A stretch of 36,871 bases of DNA from a virus: positions 1-36,871 of the IMG/VR virus record IMGVR_UViG_3300042988_000630; one strand, written 5' to 3'. The position numbers and the translations under genes were made by a program. This document shows positions 25,172 to 32,698 of this stretch, piece after piece (positions within the stretch are counted from its first letter, which is position 1; every line of letters begins with the position of its first letter). The notes beneath the pieces were generated by a model. It was not told where the DNA came from. It was given only the letters and a program-made list of their open reading frames with translations, and ran no database searches.

Positions 25172-25214
25172 GCTGACGCTTTTACCCCTTATGCGGTTAT
25201 CATTTTGCACCGCG

Positions 25215-25236
25215 ATGATGGTATTGCAACCATCAT
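25215..25236. promoter_or_regulatory. Operator in the divergent repressor/Cro region
   Basis: ATGATGGT (25215-25222) and ACCATCAT (25229-25236) form a perfect 8-bp inverted repeat around ATTGCA. Further half-site-like GGTTAT sequences lie at about 25193 and 25249. It lies just upstream of the rightward -10, as expected for CI/Cro binding. Confidence 0.65.
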
Positions 25237-25242
25237 TGTGCA

Positions 25243-25280
25243 TATAATGGTTATGTGAACGAACCACCGCGATTCGGTGG
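25243..25280 (+). promoter_or_regulatory. Rightward early promoter and leader hairpin
   Basis: TATAAT at 25243-25248 follows the operator; the -35 region is poorly matched. CCACCG (25264-25269) and CGGTGG (25275-25280) form a 6-bp hairpin in the leader, before the AGGAGAACC ribosome site of the Cro-like gene. Confidence 0.6.
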
Positions 25281-25301
25281 CGCCCATTCAATAGGAGAAC
25301 C

Positions 25302-25658
25302 ATGGAAATCAAAACCGAGTCGGACATCAGCGGCGTAGCGGCCAAGGCCCTGCGTGAACAGGTTGGGCTCACCCAGCGTGCGTTCTGGGAGCCCTTGGGC
25401 ATCACACAGTCCGGGGGGTGCCGCTACGAGGCGGGCCACCCCGTGCCCAGGCCGATCCGCATCCTGGTGTTCGCCAACTACGTCGCCGGACTGCGCATCG
25501 ACGCCAGCACGGCCGAAGGCGCGGCCAACCTCATGCGCCTGGGCCGCCTTCAGGCCAGCGAAGTGGCGGCCGAAGCCGAAAAGATCGGTGCCGAGATGGC
25601 CAAGGCCATCAGCGCCGTGCGCCAGGTGAACAAGCTCCTGGCCAACCTTCCCGCCTGA
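25302..25658 (+). CDS. Cro-like XRE-family regulator
   Basis: 118 aa with a strong RBS (AGGAG). The HTH spans residues 11-45 (AAKALREQVGLTQRAFWEPL, ITQSGGCRYEAG), followed by a helical C-terminus (AEKIGAEMAKAISAVRQVNK) that may oligomerise. It is divergent from the CI-type repressor and first in the rightward operon, the Cro position. Confidence 0.78.
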   Translation: MEIKTESDISGVAAKALREQVGLTQRAFWEPLGITQSGGCRYEAGHPVPRPIRILVFANYVAGLRIDASTAEGAANLMRLGRLQASEVAAEAEKIGAEMAKAISAVRQVNKLLANLPA

Positions 25659-25687
25659 GCGGCGGATCACACTCTCAAGGAGAAACC

Positions 25688-26131
25688 ATGCACATGACAG
25701 GTCTGGCCCGCTTGGGCTGCGACATCGAGGTTCGCTACACCCAAGACGGAAAGCCCGTGGGCACCCTGGCCCTGGCGTTCAACTATGGCCAGAAGGGGCA
25801 GGACGGCAACAGGCCGACCCAATGGGTCGAAGCATCCCTGTGGGGCGAGCGGGCCGAGAAGCTGTCGGAGTACCTGACCAAGGGCACGCAGATCAGCGTG
25901 ATCCTGAGCGAGCCGCACATTCAAACCTATGAACGACGTGACGGCGGGCAGGGCTTCAAGCTGGTGGCCCGGGTGATCGAACTGCAATTCGCGGGCGGCC
26001 AGCAGCAAGAGGGGCGGCAGCAGGAAAGCCAGCAGCGCCGCGCACCGGCCCCGGCGCCACGCCCGGCTCCGGCGCCGAAGCCCGCCGCCAGCACCGGCTT
26101 CGACGACATGGACGACGATATTCCGTTCTGA
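25688..26131 (+). CDS. ssb: Single-stranded DNA-binding protein
   Basis: ATG at 25688 with AAGGAG; 147 aa. OB-fold region (MHMTGLARLGCDIEVRYT, QWVEASLWGERAEKLSEYL, TKGTQISVILSEPHIQTYE), then a Gln/Pro/Ala-rich linker and the acidic tip DDMDDDIPF that recruits partner proteins in bacterial SSBs. It coats ssDNA during phage replication and recombination. Confidence 0.94.
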   Translation: MHMTGLARLGCDIEVRYTQDGKPVGTLALAFNYGQKGQDGNRPTQWVEASLWGERAEKLSEYLTKGTQISVILSEPHIQTYERRDGGQGFKLVARVIELQFAGGQQQEGRQQESQQRRAPAPAPRPAPAPKPAASTGFDDMDDDIPF

Positions 26132-26139
26132 TGTGAGCG

Positions 26140-26355
26140 ATGACATGCAAATCACGCGAGTCATCCGAACAACGGCCGCACAGCGGGGCTTACAACCTCA
26201 CGTGCCCGGCGTGCTGCACAAGGCTGGTGCTGTCGGCGTACCCCAGCAAGCCGCACGCCGCTGCGATGCTGGCGGCGATCGAGCGCCAGCCCGGGAATCC
26301 TGGCCGGGAGCAAGTCTTGGAGTCCGTGCGCCAGGCCCTGGAGAAACGCCGCTGA
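26140..26355 (+). CDS. Small protein with CPAC zinc-finger-like motif
   Basis: 71 aa. It has a CPAC motif (LTCPACCTRLVLSAYPS) and a helical C-terminus (REQVLESVRQALEKRR). The RBS is poor. An overlapping GTG-started frame (26133) also exists, but its first two thirds look like a shadow. Function unknown; small zinc-ribbon proteins of this type are frequent beside phage SSB genes. Confidence 0.6.
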   Translation: MTCKSRESSEQRPHSGAYNLTCPACCTRLVLSAYPSKPHAAAMLAAIERQPGNPGREQVLESVRQALEKRR

Positions 26356-26366
26356 GTCGTGCCGAG

Positions 26367-26501
26367 GTGGAGTTCGCCATCCTTCACGAGATCATCGACC
26401 CTTACCCGATGTCCCGTGCGCATCGGCCGGTCGGATCGTGGGAGCGGCCCGGCGCCAGCGCGTTGCTGGCCAAGGCATCGCCCTGGTACGCCCTGCTGTG
26501 A
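26367..26501 (+). CDS. Possible small ORF between the CPAC gene and ninB (44 aa)
   Basis: GTG at 26367 is one of several possible starts. The peptide (opening EFAILHEIIDPYPMSRAHRP) is protein-like, and its stop overlaps the GTG of ninB (GTGA), the coupling used throughout this operon. Without it the ninB leader would be a 140-nt gap in a tightly packed operon. No family recognised. Confidence 0.38.
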   Translation: MEFAILHEIIDPYPMSRAHRPVGSWERPGASALLAKASPWYALL

Positions 26502-26938
26502 GCGAACGCGCCAGGATCACGTGCATCGAGCCGGTACAGGCCCACAAGGCGCTGACCGGCACGGTTTGGCCCTACGTCAAGACCATGACGATGGCTGGGC
26601 ATCGCGTGATCGTGGAGGTGCGGCGCGAAACCCGCAGCCTGGAGCAGAACGCCCGCATGTGGGCCATGCTGACCGACATCAGCAGGCAAGTGGAGTGGTA
26701 CGGCCGCAGACTCTCGCCAGAGGACTGGAAGCACGTCTTCACGGCGGCCATCAGCAAGCAGGACGTGGTGCCCGGCATCGACGGTGGTTTCGTCGTGCTG
26801 GGCAAGTCCACCAGCCGCATGACGGTGGGCGAAATGGCCGAACTGCAAACCCTGATGGAGGCCTTCGGCGCCCAGCAGGGCGTGCGGTTCTCGGCGCCCG
26901 ACTACATCGACCCGGAGACGGGCGAAATCCAACGATGA
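26498..26938 (+). CDS. ninB: NinB-family recombination protein
   Basis: GTG at 26498, 146 aa. It follows the lambda NinB (Orf) pattern closely: RSLEQNARMWAMLTDISRQV, EWYGRRLSPEDWKHVFTAA, DVVPGIDGGFVVLGKSTSRM and VGEMAELQTLMEAFG. NinB/Orf binds SSB and ssDNA and helps load the annealing protein. It lies two genes after ssb and just before an HNH protein and RusA, as in lambda-type nin regions. Confidence 0.92.
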   Translation: MSERARITCIEPVQAHKALTGTVWPYVKTMTMAGHRVIVEVRRETRSLEQNARMWAMLTDISRQVEWYGRRLSPEDWKHVFTAAISKQDVVPGIDGGFVVLGKSTSRMTVGEMAELQTLMEAFGAQQGVRFSAPDYIDPETGEIQR

Positions 26939-27195
26939 ACAACAAGCTGAGTGCCCGTGAGCGGGTGCACATCGCCCGGGTCAAAGAACTGCCGTGCAGT
27001 GTCTGCGACGCGCCGGGCCCGAGCGATGCCCACCACATTGAGCAGGGGCTCCAGTTCTGTGTCGTGGCCCTGTGCAAGGACTGCCACCAGGGTTCGCACA
27101 ACGGCATCCACGGGCGCCGCGCCATGTGGCGGATCAAGCACATGACCGAGATCGACGCCCTCAACGTCACCATCGGGAGGTTGCTGAATGGCTGA
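26935..27195 (+). CDS. HNH-like nuclease (Ref/DUF968-type)
   Basis: 86 aa, ATG overlapping the ninB stop (ATGA). Metal-site residues: CSVCDAPGPSDAHHI, then CKDCHQGSHNGIHG, a Cys/His arrangement of the Ref/DUF968 HNH group. It probably cleaves or nicks DNA during recombination. It is shorter than E. coli phage P1 Ref, consisting of little more than the nuclease core. It overlaps rusA by 8 nt. Confidence 0.8.
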   Translation: MNNKLSARERVHIARVKELPCSVCDAPGPSDAHHIEQGLQFCVVALCKDCHQGSHNGIHGRRAMWRIKHMTEIDALNVTIGRLLNG

Positions 27196-27559
27196 AATCA
27201 CCCTCCCGTGGCCACCGAAGGAACTGAGCCCCAACGCCAGACAGCATTGGGCGGTCCTGGCCAAGGCTAAGAAGGCATACCGCGAGGCGTGCCACTGGCA
27301 GGCGAAGGCCCAGGGAGCCAGGCCCGTGCAGGCCGATCGGCTCGCCGTACGTTTCGTGTTCTACCCGCCGTCGCGCCGGCGCATCGACATGGACAACTGC
27401 ATCGCCCGCATGAAGGCCGGCATCGACGGTCTGGCCGACGTGCTCAGGGTGGATGACAGCCGCTGGGTGATGTCGTTCGAGATGGCCGACAGCATCGGGG
27501 GCATGGTCAAGGTTTTTTTCGCGCCTACTGGTGATAAAACAGAACCAAGTGGTCTATAA
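27188..27559 (+). CDS. rusA: RusA Holliday-junction resolvase
   Basis: 123 aa. RusA features: an N-terminal PWPPKELSPNARQHW and the acidic active-site stretch RRIDMDNCIARMKAGIDGLA followed by DVLRVDD. It cuts four-way junctions made by Exo/RecT recombination and replication. The last codons contain the next promoter-like sequence. Confidence 0.93.
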   Translation: MAEITLPWPPKELSPNARQHWAVLAKAKKAYREACHWQAKAQGARPVQADRLAVRFVFYPPSRRRIDMDNCIARMKAGIDGLADVLRVDDSRWVMSFEMADSIGGMVKVFFAPTGDKTEPSGL

Positions 27560-27686
27560 TCAAACCAGCCGAATCGGCACTCCTTGGCGGGAGTTTTGAA
27601 GTGGCCCCTCGGGGCACGTCTGCCTGCACTTCACAGGTCCGCCAACGCCCTCACGGGTGAGACGTGCGCCGAGGGGTTTTCCTTTT
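27555..27686 (+). ncRNA. Structured RNA or attenuator with terminator tail
   Basis: A -10-like TATAAT (27555-27560) is followed by a hairpin (ACTCC/GGAGT, about 27579-27594) and then a three-way junction: P1 27605-27621 with 27660-27676 (16 of 17 pairs), P2 CCTG/CAGG (27623-27637), P3 CGCCC/GGGTG (27646-27659). Four T, CC and four T follow. The 7-nt P2 loop CACTTCA (27627-27633) is perfectly complementary to TGAAGTG (27597-27603), so a pseudoknot or a competing fold is possible. An outer stem enclosing two hairpins recalls C4 antisense RNAs of phages (from memory). It precedes an HTH gene whose RBS lies just past the tail. Confidence 0.65.
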
Positions 27687-27696
27687 CGGAGGCTGC

Positions 27697-27927
27697 ATGA
27701 GCAAGCCACAGACCCAGGGCGACATGATCCTCGCCCACCTGAAGAAGCACCGGGCCATCACACCCTTGGAAGCCCTGCACCTGTACGGGTGCTTCCGCCT
27801 CGGGGCCCGCATCCTCGAACTGCGACAAGCCGGCCACGCCATCCTGACCGAGATCGTCCAGGTCACCGGCAAGAGCGGCATCAAGCACGTCGCGCAATAC
27901 CGCCTGGCGGGGAAGGGACGGCCATGA
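27697..27927 (+). CDS. Small HTH protein (HTH_39-like)
   Basis: The ATG at 27697 has GGAGG upstream; the in-frame ATG at 27664 lies inside the RNA stem. It has 76 aa, a winged HTH (MILAHLKKHRAITPLEALHL, FRLGARILELRQAGHAI) and a beta wing (HVAQYRL). This small phage family is common in early operons. Its mRNA begins behind the structured RNA, so it may be controlled by attenuation. Confidence 0.78.
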   Translation: MSKPQTQGDMILAHLKKHRAITPLEALHLYGCFRLGARILELRQAGHAILTEIVQVTGKSGIKHVAQYRLAGKGRP

Positions 27928-28037
27928 GCGCCGCCGTCGCTTTCATCGTGGGCCTGGTGGTCGGCTGCAACCTCGGCGTGGTGGTCCTGGCCCTGTGCCG
28001 GGCCTCCGCGGATCGCGGGGAAGGTGGTGCAGCATGA
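27924..28037 (+). CDS. 37-aa single-pass membrane protein
   Basis: ATG overlaps the previous stop (ATGA). Almost the whole peptide is one hydrophobic helix (AAVAFIVGLVVGCNLGVVVL) with a short charged tail. It resembles small DUF3789-type phage membrane proteins. Function unknown. Confidence 0.6.
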   Translation: MSAAVAFIVGLVVGCNLGVVVLALCRASADRGEGGAA

Positions 28038-28222
28038 TCACGAAGAAGAACGCCGACCACTGTGTCATGCGGGGTAACGTGATGACGTGCCGGCGCTGCG
28101 GCACCGAGCGGCCGGTGAAGATGCCGGTGCCTATCAGCGAGTTCACCAAGACCGTCAGCGGCTTCATCCGGGAGCACCAGGACTGCAAGCCCGCCGAAAG
28201 CACGAAAGGCGGCGCTGTATGA
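28034..28222 (+). CDS. Small zinc-finger-like protein
   Basis: 62 aa. ATG at 28034 overlaps the upstream stop. Potential metal ligands are DHCVM, CRRCG and HQDCK (a CxxC pair plus later His/Cys). It overlaps the following methyltransferase by 4 nt. No function assigned. Confidence 0.65.
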   Translation: MITKKNADHCVMRGNVMTCRRCGTERPVKMPVPISEFTKTVSGFIREHQDCKPAESTKGGAV

Positions 28223-28722
28223 GTGCCGCCAAAATCTTGGACCCCTGCTGCGGCAGCCGCATGATGTGGTTTGATCGCGCACGCCCTGATGTGATTTTTG
28301 GCGATCGGCGCAGCGAAACACTGACGGTCACTGATCGTTCGCACGGACGATCCAATGGCGTGCGCACCCTGCGAATTGAACCTGACGTGCTGCTTGACTT
28401 CCGTTCGCTGCCCTACCCGGACGAAACATTCAAGCTGGTGGCATTTGATCCACCACACCTTGTCAGGGCTGGCCCGAAGTCGTGGCTTGCCGCGAAGTAC
28501 GGTCGGCTGGGGCAGGACTGGCGCGACGATCTTCGGAGGGGTTTTGCCGAGTGCTTTCGCGTGCTGGAGTCCGATGGCGTGCTCGTTTTTAAGTGGAACG
28601 AGACACAGGTGAAGTTGTCCGATGTACTGGCCTGCACCACCGAGAAGCCACTTTTCGGGCAGGTATCCGGTCGGCATGGCCTGACGCACTGGTTGGTGTT
28701 CATGAAAGGCGGTGCGGCATGA
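28219..28722 (+). CDS. SAM-dependent DNA methyltransferase-like protein
   Basis: 167 aa. The SAM-binding motif LDPCCGSRMMWF is at the N-terminus and a DPPH catalytic-type motif lies at about residue 80 (KLVAFDPPHLVRAG), followed by RVLESDGVLVFKWNETQ. DPPY/DPPH motifs occur in N6-adenine and N4-cytosine methylases. At under 170 aa, it is a compact phage version without a separate recognition domain. It could modify phage DNA against restriction. Confidence 0.85.
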   Translation: MSAAKILDPCCGSRMMWFDRARPDVIFGDRRSETLTVTDRSHGRSNGVRTLRIEPDVLLDFRSLPYPDETFKLVAFDPPHLVRAGPKSWLAAKYGRLGQDWRDDLRRGFAECFRVLESDGVLVFKWNETQVKLSDVLACTTEKPLFGQVSGRHGLTHWLVFMKGGAA

Positions 28723-28934
28723 GCCAATCCCGCCTGACGTCCCTGGTCGAAACCTGCGCCAACATCGCCATCGGCTTCGTGGTGTCGGTCATCATCACGG
28801 CGATCGTCATGCCCGCCTACGGGCACCACGTCACCCTGGCTGAGAACATCGAGATCACGACCATCTTTACCGTCGCCAGCATCGCCAGGGGCTACATCGT
28901 CCGCAGGGCCTTCAATCGCTGGGGGCGGGCATGA
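28719..28934 (+). CDS. Two-helix membrane protein (DUF7220-like)
   Basis: 71 aa. Hydrophobic helices ANIAIGFVVSVIITAIVMPA and about 48-58 (TTIFTVASIARGYIV), ending in a basic VRRAFNRW. It matches, from memory, a widespread family of small phage membrane proteins of unknown function. It overlaps both neighbours by 4 nt. Confidence 0.75.
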   Translation: MSQSRLTSLVETCANIAIGFVVSVIITAIVMPAYGHHVTLAENIEITTIFTVASIARGYIVRRAFNRWGRA

Positions 28935-30379
28935 GGTTCGGCAGCGTTTGCAGCGGCATTGAGGCCGCATCCGTGGCATGGCATCCGCTAGGCTGGAAGG
29001 CGGCATGGTTCAGCGAGATTGAGCCATTCCCGAGCGCGGTGCTGGCGCATCACTACCCAGATACACCCAACCTGGGGGACATGAAAACTCTTCCTCGTCG
29101 TATTCTGAGCGGCGAGGTTGAGGCCCCTGACCTGTTCTGCGGCGGCACACCGTGCCAAGCCTTTTCCGTGGCCGGTCTGCGCAAGTCACTCGACGATGCT
29201 CGCGGCAGCCTTTCTTTAACATTCTGCGAAATCGCCGATGCAATTGACCATGTTCGAGGCATGCGAGGCCTCCATCCTGCCATCGTCTTCTGGGAGAACG
29301 TCCCCGGAGTCCTTAGCGCAAAAGACAACGCATTCGGGTGCTTTTTGGCTGGGCTTGCCGGCGAAGATGAGCCGCTTCAGCCACCAGGGGGAAAGTGGGG
29401 CAACGCTGGTGCTGTGCTTGGACCCACGCGGTCAGTCGCATGGCGGACCCTGGACGCCCAATACTTCGGAGTGGCCCAACGACGCCGCCGTGTGTTCGTT
29501 GTCGCAAGTGCTAGAGACGGGTTCAATCCCGCAGCGGTTCTTTTTGAGTGGGACCGCAGCCGCCGGGATATTGCGCCGAGCAGAGAGGCGGGGGAAGGCG
29601 CTTCCCACGCAACTGCACCGTGCCTTACAAGCAGTGGCAGAGGCGTAGAACGCACGGGCGACACGCGGGGGCAAGAACCGGTGGTGGCTGTTCAGGCGTC
29701 TCAATCTGGCGTCAGGGTCAACGCGACTATCGGAACCCTTGATGCGAACTACGGCAGTCGGCGGCACAACGGGGTGATGGTCCCTGTCGCCTTCGGCGGC
29801 AACAACCAGAGCGGCCCCATTGACGTGGCCACGGCCAGGAACGCATGTGCCAGCGCCAGCGGGCGGATGGACTTTGAGACCGAGACGTTCCTGGTGCAGC
29901 CAGTCACCCACTCCCTTCGCGGTGAGGGTTTTGACGCCAGCGAGGATGGCACTGGGCGGGGGACGCCATTGGTGCCCATCGCCTTCCATCCCACTCAAGA
30001 CCCCATCAGCAGCACCGAGGTGTGCCACAGCATCGGGGCGAATGAGAACGCCACGGCGGCGGTGGCGCATGTCCAGATCATGCCGACGATGACCTCTGGC
30101 GGCCCAGGCGCATCAAGCCACAACCAAGTCAGCGGGCAGATGCGCGACGCTTACATGGTACCCACGACCGCCATGCAAGTCCGCCGCCTGACGCCAGTGG
30201 AGTGCGAGCGCCTTCAGGGGTTCCCGGACGGCTATACCGCCATCCCGTGGCGCGGCAAGCCTGCCGAAAACTGCCCTGATGGACCACGCTACAAAGCCCT
30301 GGGTAACTCTTGGGCCGTTCCGGTGGTGCGGTGGATAGGGTTGAGGATTGATGCGGCTATGGCCAAAGAGCTGACGTGA
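28931..30379 (+). CDS. DNA (cytosine-5) methyltransferase
   Basis: 482 aa. Motif I FGSVCSGIEAASVAW, motif IV with the catalytic Cys (GGTPCQAFSVAG), motif VI ENV (FWENVPGV), motif VIII QRRRRVFVVA, and the C-terminal RRLTPVECERLQGFP and ALGNSWAVPV. The target-recognition part (about 230-420) is long, polar and Gly/Thr-rich (for example VAFGGNNQSGPID), a feature of phage Dcm-type enzymes. It likely protects phage DNA from host restriction. A second protein-like frame lies inside it at 29238-29648. Confidence 0.93.
   Translation: MRFGSVCSGIEAASVAWHPLGWKAAWFSEIEPFPSAVLAHHYPDTPNLGDMKTLPRRILSGEVEAPDLFCGGTPCQAFSVAGLRKSLDDARGSLSLTFCEIADAIDHVRGMRGLHPAIVFWENVPGVLSAKDNAFGCFLAGLAGEDEPLQPPGGKWGNAGAVLGPTRSVAWRTLDAQYFGVAQRRRRVFVVASARDGFNPAAVLFEWDRSRRDIAPSREAGEGASHATAPCLTSSGRGVERTGDTRGQEPVVAVQASQSGVRVNATIGTLDANYGSRRHNGVMVPVAFGGNNQSGPIDVATARNACASASGRMDFETETFLVQPVTHSLRGEGFDASEDGTGRGTPLVPIAFHPTQDPISSTEVCHSIGANENATAAVAHVQIMPTMTSGGPGASSHNQVSGQMRDAYMVPTTAMQVRRLTPVECERLQGFPDGYTAIPWRGKPAENCPDGPRYKALGNSWAVPVVRWIGLRIDAAMAKELT
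29238..29648 (+). CDS. Possible overlapping ORF inside the cytosine methyltransferase
   Basis: 136 aa in the +1 frame of the methyltransferase (ATG 29238 or 29250). The C-terminal half, SLSQVLETGSIPQRFFLSGT followed by AGILRRAERRGKALP, matches from memory a conserved 'hypothetical' sequence seen in many phages. The methyltransferase is equally well conserved here, so the DNA may code in two frames, or database copies may be shadows of the enzyme. There is no clear RBS. Confidence 0.3.
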   Translation: MQLTMFEACEASILPSSSGRTSPESLAQKTTHSGAFWLGLPAKMSRFSHQGESGATLVLCLDPRGQSHGGPWTPNTSEWPNDAAVCSLSQVLETGSIPQRFFLSGTAAAGILRRAERRGKALPTQLHRALQAVAEA

Positions 30380-30391
30380 AGGGGGCCGCCA

Positions 30392-31156
30392 ATGCACTAC
30401 TTTAAGCGAAACATCGGCGACTACCACAAGAAGGCCGGCCGCCTGACCATGCTTCAGCACGGAGCGTACACGCTCCTGATGGATGCGTGCTACGACCGTG
30501 AACGCTTCCCCACGCTTGATGAGGCCATCGACTGGTGCTGGGCATCGACCGAGGATGAAGTCAACGCGGTGAAGTTCGTCCTGGGCAAGTTCTTTGAACT
30601 GGTGGACGGCCGCTACAGGCAGGCACGCATTCAGGAAGAGATTGACGACTTCCACAGGAAGTCCGAAACCAACAGACGGATCGCGCTTGAGCGTGAAGCA
30701 AAGCGCACGAGTGCGAAACGAGACGTGCAGAAAAACGCACGAAACGTGGTCGATCCGTCACCAGACGTAAACGAACCGCCACCTAACCAAGAACCAAGAA
30801 CCAATAACCAAGAACCAGAAGATATAGAAGAAGCTGGCGCTTCCTCGGGCGGCAAGCCGGCCCGGTTCGATCCGCTGGCGCTGGAGTTGCCCGAAGCCAT
30901 TCCTCGCCAGTCCTGGCATGACTGGATCGCCTACCGCCGCAAGCGCAAGCTCTCCACCACCGAGCAAACCGCCCGGGCGCAACTCGCCAAGCTGGCGGAG
31001 TGGGCCGCAGCAGGGCACCGGGCGGCCGAGGTGATCGAGCACAGCATCACCAACGGCTGGCAGGGCCTGTTCGAGCCGAAGGCGGCAGCCCGCCGCGTGC
31101 CCGCCCGAGAGAACTTCGCGGCGATCGACTACGGCAACGGAATCCAAGACCTATGA
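30392..31156 (+). CDS. DUF1376 (YdaU-like) replication protein
   Basis: 254 aa. The N-terminal 90 residues match DUF1376/YdaU (FKRNIGDYHKKAGRLTMLQH, GAYTLLMDACYDRERFP). A charged linker follows, then a C-terminal helical domain (WHDWIAYRRKRKLSTTEQTA, AAEVIEHSITNGWQGLFEP) that in such proteins binds the origin or the helicase loader. It overlaps the DnaC-like gene by 4 nt. Likely the phage replication initiator (O-like). Confidence 0.85.
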   Translation: MHYFKRNIGDYHKKAGRLTMLQHGAYTLLMDACYDRERFPTLDEAIDWCWASTEDEVNAVKFVLGKFFELVDGRYRQARIQEEIDDFHRKSETNRRIALEREAKRTSAKRDVQKNARNVVDPSPDVNEPPPNQEPRTNNQEPEDIEEAGASSGGKPARFDPLALELPEAIPRQSWHDWIAYRRKRKLSTTEQTARAQLAKLAEWAAAGHRAAEVIEHSITNGWQGLFEPKAAARRVPARENFAAIDYGNGIQDL

Positions 31157-31914
31157 GCATGCGCCTTCACAACCCGCCCAAGACCCGCGCCGACACCTGC
31201 GAGACGCACGGCGCATTCGAGGCCCGGTGCTTCCTGGGCAACATCTGGACCAAGTGCCCGACGTGCACCACCGAGCGCGAGAACGCCGAAGCCGAGAAGG
31301 CGGAGGCCGCCAAGCGCGAGGCCAGGCTCCGGGAGTGGCAAGCCAGGATCGGCGAGTCGGGCATCCCCGAGCGCTTCCAGGACCGCACGCTGGACAACTT
31401 CGTGGCCACCACGGACGCGCAGCGCTACGCCCTGGTGTTCGCCAAGGGCTACGCCGACGGCTTCGCGCAGGTGATGAAGACCGGCAGGAGCGCCATGTTC
31501 ATCGGCAAGCCCGGCACCGGTAAGACGCACCTAGCGGCAGGCATCGGCATGCAAGTGATGCGCGAGCAGCGCCGCGCCGTGTTGTTCACGACCGTGATGC
31601 GGGCCGTGCGCCGGGTGAAAGACTCGTGGAGCCGCGACAGCCGCGAGACGGAAGGCCAGGCCGTGGCCAGCATGGTGTTCCCGGACCTGCTGATCCTCGA
31701 CGAGGTGGGCGTGCAGTTCGGCAGCGAGTTCGAGCGGAACATCATGTTCGACGTGTTGAACGAGCGCTACGAGAAGCGCCGGCCCGTGCTGCTGTTGTCC
31801 AACCTGCCCAAGGAGGAAGTCGCCGCCTACCTGGGCGAGCGCATCATCGACCGCCTGCGCGAGGACGGCGGGAAGCTTATCCCGTTCACGTGGGAAAGCC
31901 ACCGAGGCAAGTAG
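31153..31914 (+). CDS. DnaC-like helicase loader (AAA+ ATPase)
   Basis: 253 aa, ATG overlapping the previous stop. An N-terminal zinc-binding set (CETHGAFEARC, CPTCTTE) is followed by a coiled stretch and a AAA+ core: Walker A GKPGTGKT, Walker B DLLILDEVG, sensor LLLSNLP and a C-terminal Arg (DRLRED). It delivers the host replicative helicase to the phage origin, with the DUF1376 protein as initiator. Confidence 0.92.
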   Translation: MSMRLHNPPKTRADTCETHGAFEARCFLGNIWTKCPTCTTERENAEAEKAEAAKREARLREWQARIGESGIPERFQDRTLDNFVATTDAQRYALVFAKGYADGFAQVMKTGRSAMFIGKPGTGKTHLAAGIGMQVMREQRRAVLFTTVMRAVRRVKDSWSRDSRETEGQAVASMVFPDLLILDEVGVQFGSEFERNIMFDVLNERYEKRRPVLLLSNLPKEEVAAYLGERIIDRLREDGGKLIPFTWESHRGK

Positions 31915-31923
31915 GGGCATTCA

Positions 31924-31976
31924 CCTGTAAGGTGCCTGTAAGTATTCCTATTGCATAATTCCAATCACACCGGAAT
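31924..31976 (+). promoter_or_regulatory. Repeat-containing control region before radC
   Basis: CCTGTAAG is repeated at 31924-31931 and 31935-31942 (11-bp period). ATTCC (31944-31948 and 31958-31962) and GGAAT (31972-31976) add a partial palindrome. A CATAAT box lies at 31954-31959, without a good -35. It suggests a separately regulated promoter for the radC group. Confidence 0.45.
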
Positions 31977-31991
31977 CAACTTAGAGATCGT

Positions 31992-32507
31992 ATGAATGCC
32001 CCGACCGTCCAAAGCGTAGACGCCCCTGCCTACCTCAGCCCCCCCTACATCACCCCCGCCAGTGATGAGGAAATCATCGCCAAGGCCCTGAGCATCCTGG
32101 CCCGCCGCCTCGTCGATCGCTCGGTCTTTTCCTCCCCCTCCGCCGTGCGCGATTACCTGACGCTCCGCGCCGCGAACGAGCGGGACCAGCACGTCGAGCG
32201 CTTCGGCGTCATGTTCTTGGACAGCCAGAACTGCCTGATCGCGGCCGAGACGATGTTCACCGGCACGCTGAACCAGACCAGCGTGTACCCCCGCGAGATC
32301 GTCCGCGCCGCGCTGCGCCACAACGCCGCCGCCGTGATCCTGACGCACAATCATCCGAGCGGCACCGTGGAGCCCAGCCGCGCCGATGAGATGCTCACCA
32401 GGACGCTGAAGGAGGCCCTGGCCCTGGTGGACGTCCGTGTCCTGGATCACATCATCACCGCCCCAAACGACCAGAGCCTGAGCATGGCCGAGCGGGGCCT
32501 CATCTGA
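31992..32507 (+). CDS. radC: RadC-like JAB/MPN-domain protein
   Basis: 171 aa. The JAMM metal motif is intact: HNHPSGTVEPSRAD, with an upstream catalytic-type Glu region (ERFGVMFLD). It ends IITAPNDQSLSMAERGLI, the usual RadC C-terminus. The N-terminal HhH part of bacterial RadC is missing, as in most phage and island copies. The family's biochemical role is still uncertain. Confidence 0.9.
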   Translation: MNAPTVQSVDAPAYLSPPYITPASDEEIIAKALSILARRLVDRSVFSSPSAVRDYLTLRAANERDQHVERFGVMFLDSQNCLIAAETMFTGTLNQTSVYPREIVRAALRHNAAAVILTHNHPSGTVEPSRADEMLTRTLKEALALVDVRVLDHIITAPNDQSLSMAERGLI

Positions 32508-32527
32508 CCAACCACAAGGAGCCAAGC

Positions 32528-32698
32528 ATGCAAACCCGACGCTACCCCCGCACCATCGAAGAAGCCTTCGGGCCCTACGCCCGGGGCCCCATCCACGAGC
32601 CGCCCGAGCCGATGAGCCGCGCCGATCGCATCGTCATCTACGGCTGCGCCATCGCCGGCTTTGCCCTGGTGGGCTTCATGATCGCGGGGTGGGTATGA
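32528..32698 (+). CDS. 56-aa C-terminal membrane-anchored protein
   Basis: ATG at 32528 with AAGGAG upstream. It has a polar Pro-rich N-terminus (GPYARGPIHEPPEPMSRADR) and one C-terminal hydrophobic helix (VIYGCAIAGFALVGFMIAGW). It overlaps the next gene (ATGA). Unknown function; real by RBS, coupling and composition. Confidence 0.65.
   Translation: MQTRRYPRTIEEAFGPYARGPIHEPPEPMSRADRIVIYGCAIAGFALVGFMIAGWV

Noticed and set aside
26133-26366. GTG-started frame covering the CPAC gene
   Set aside because: The first two thirds read as a shadow; only the part after 26355 is protein-like and is listed separately.
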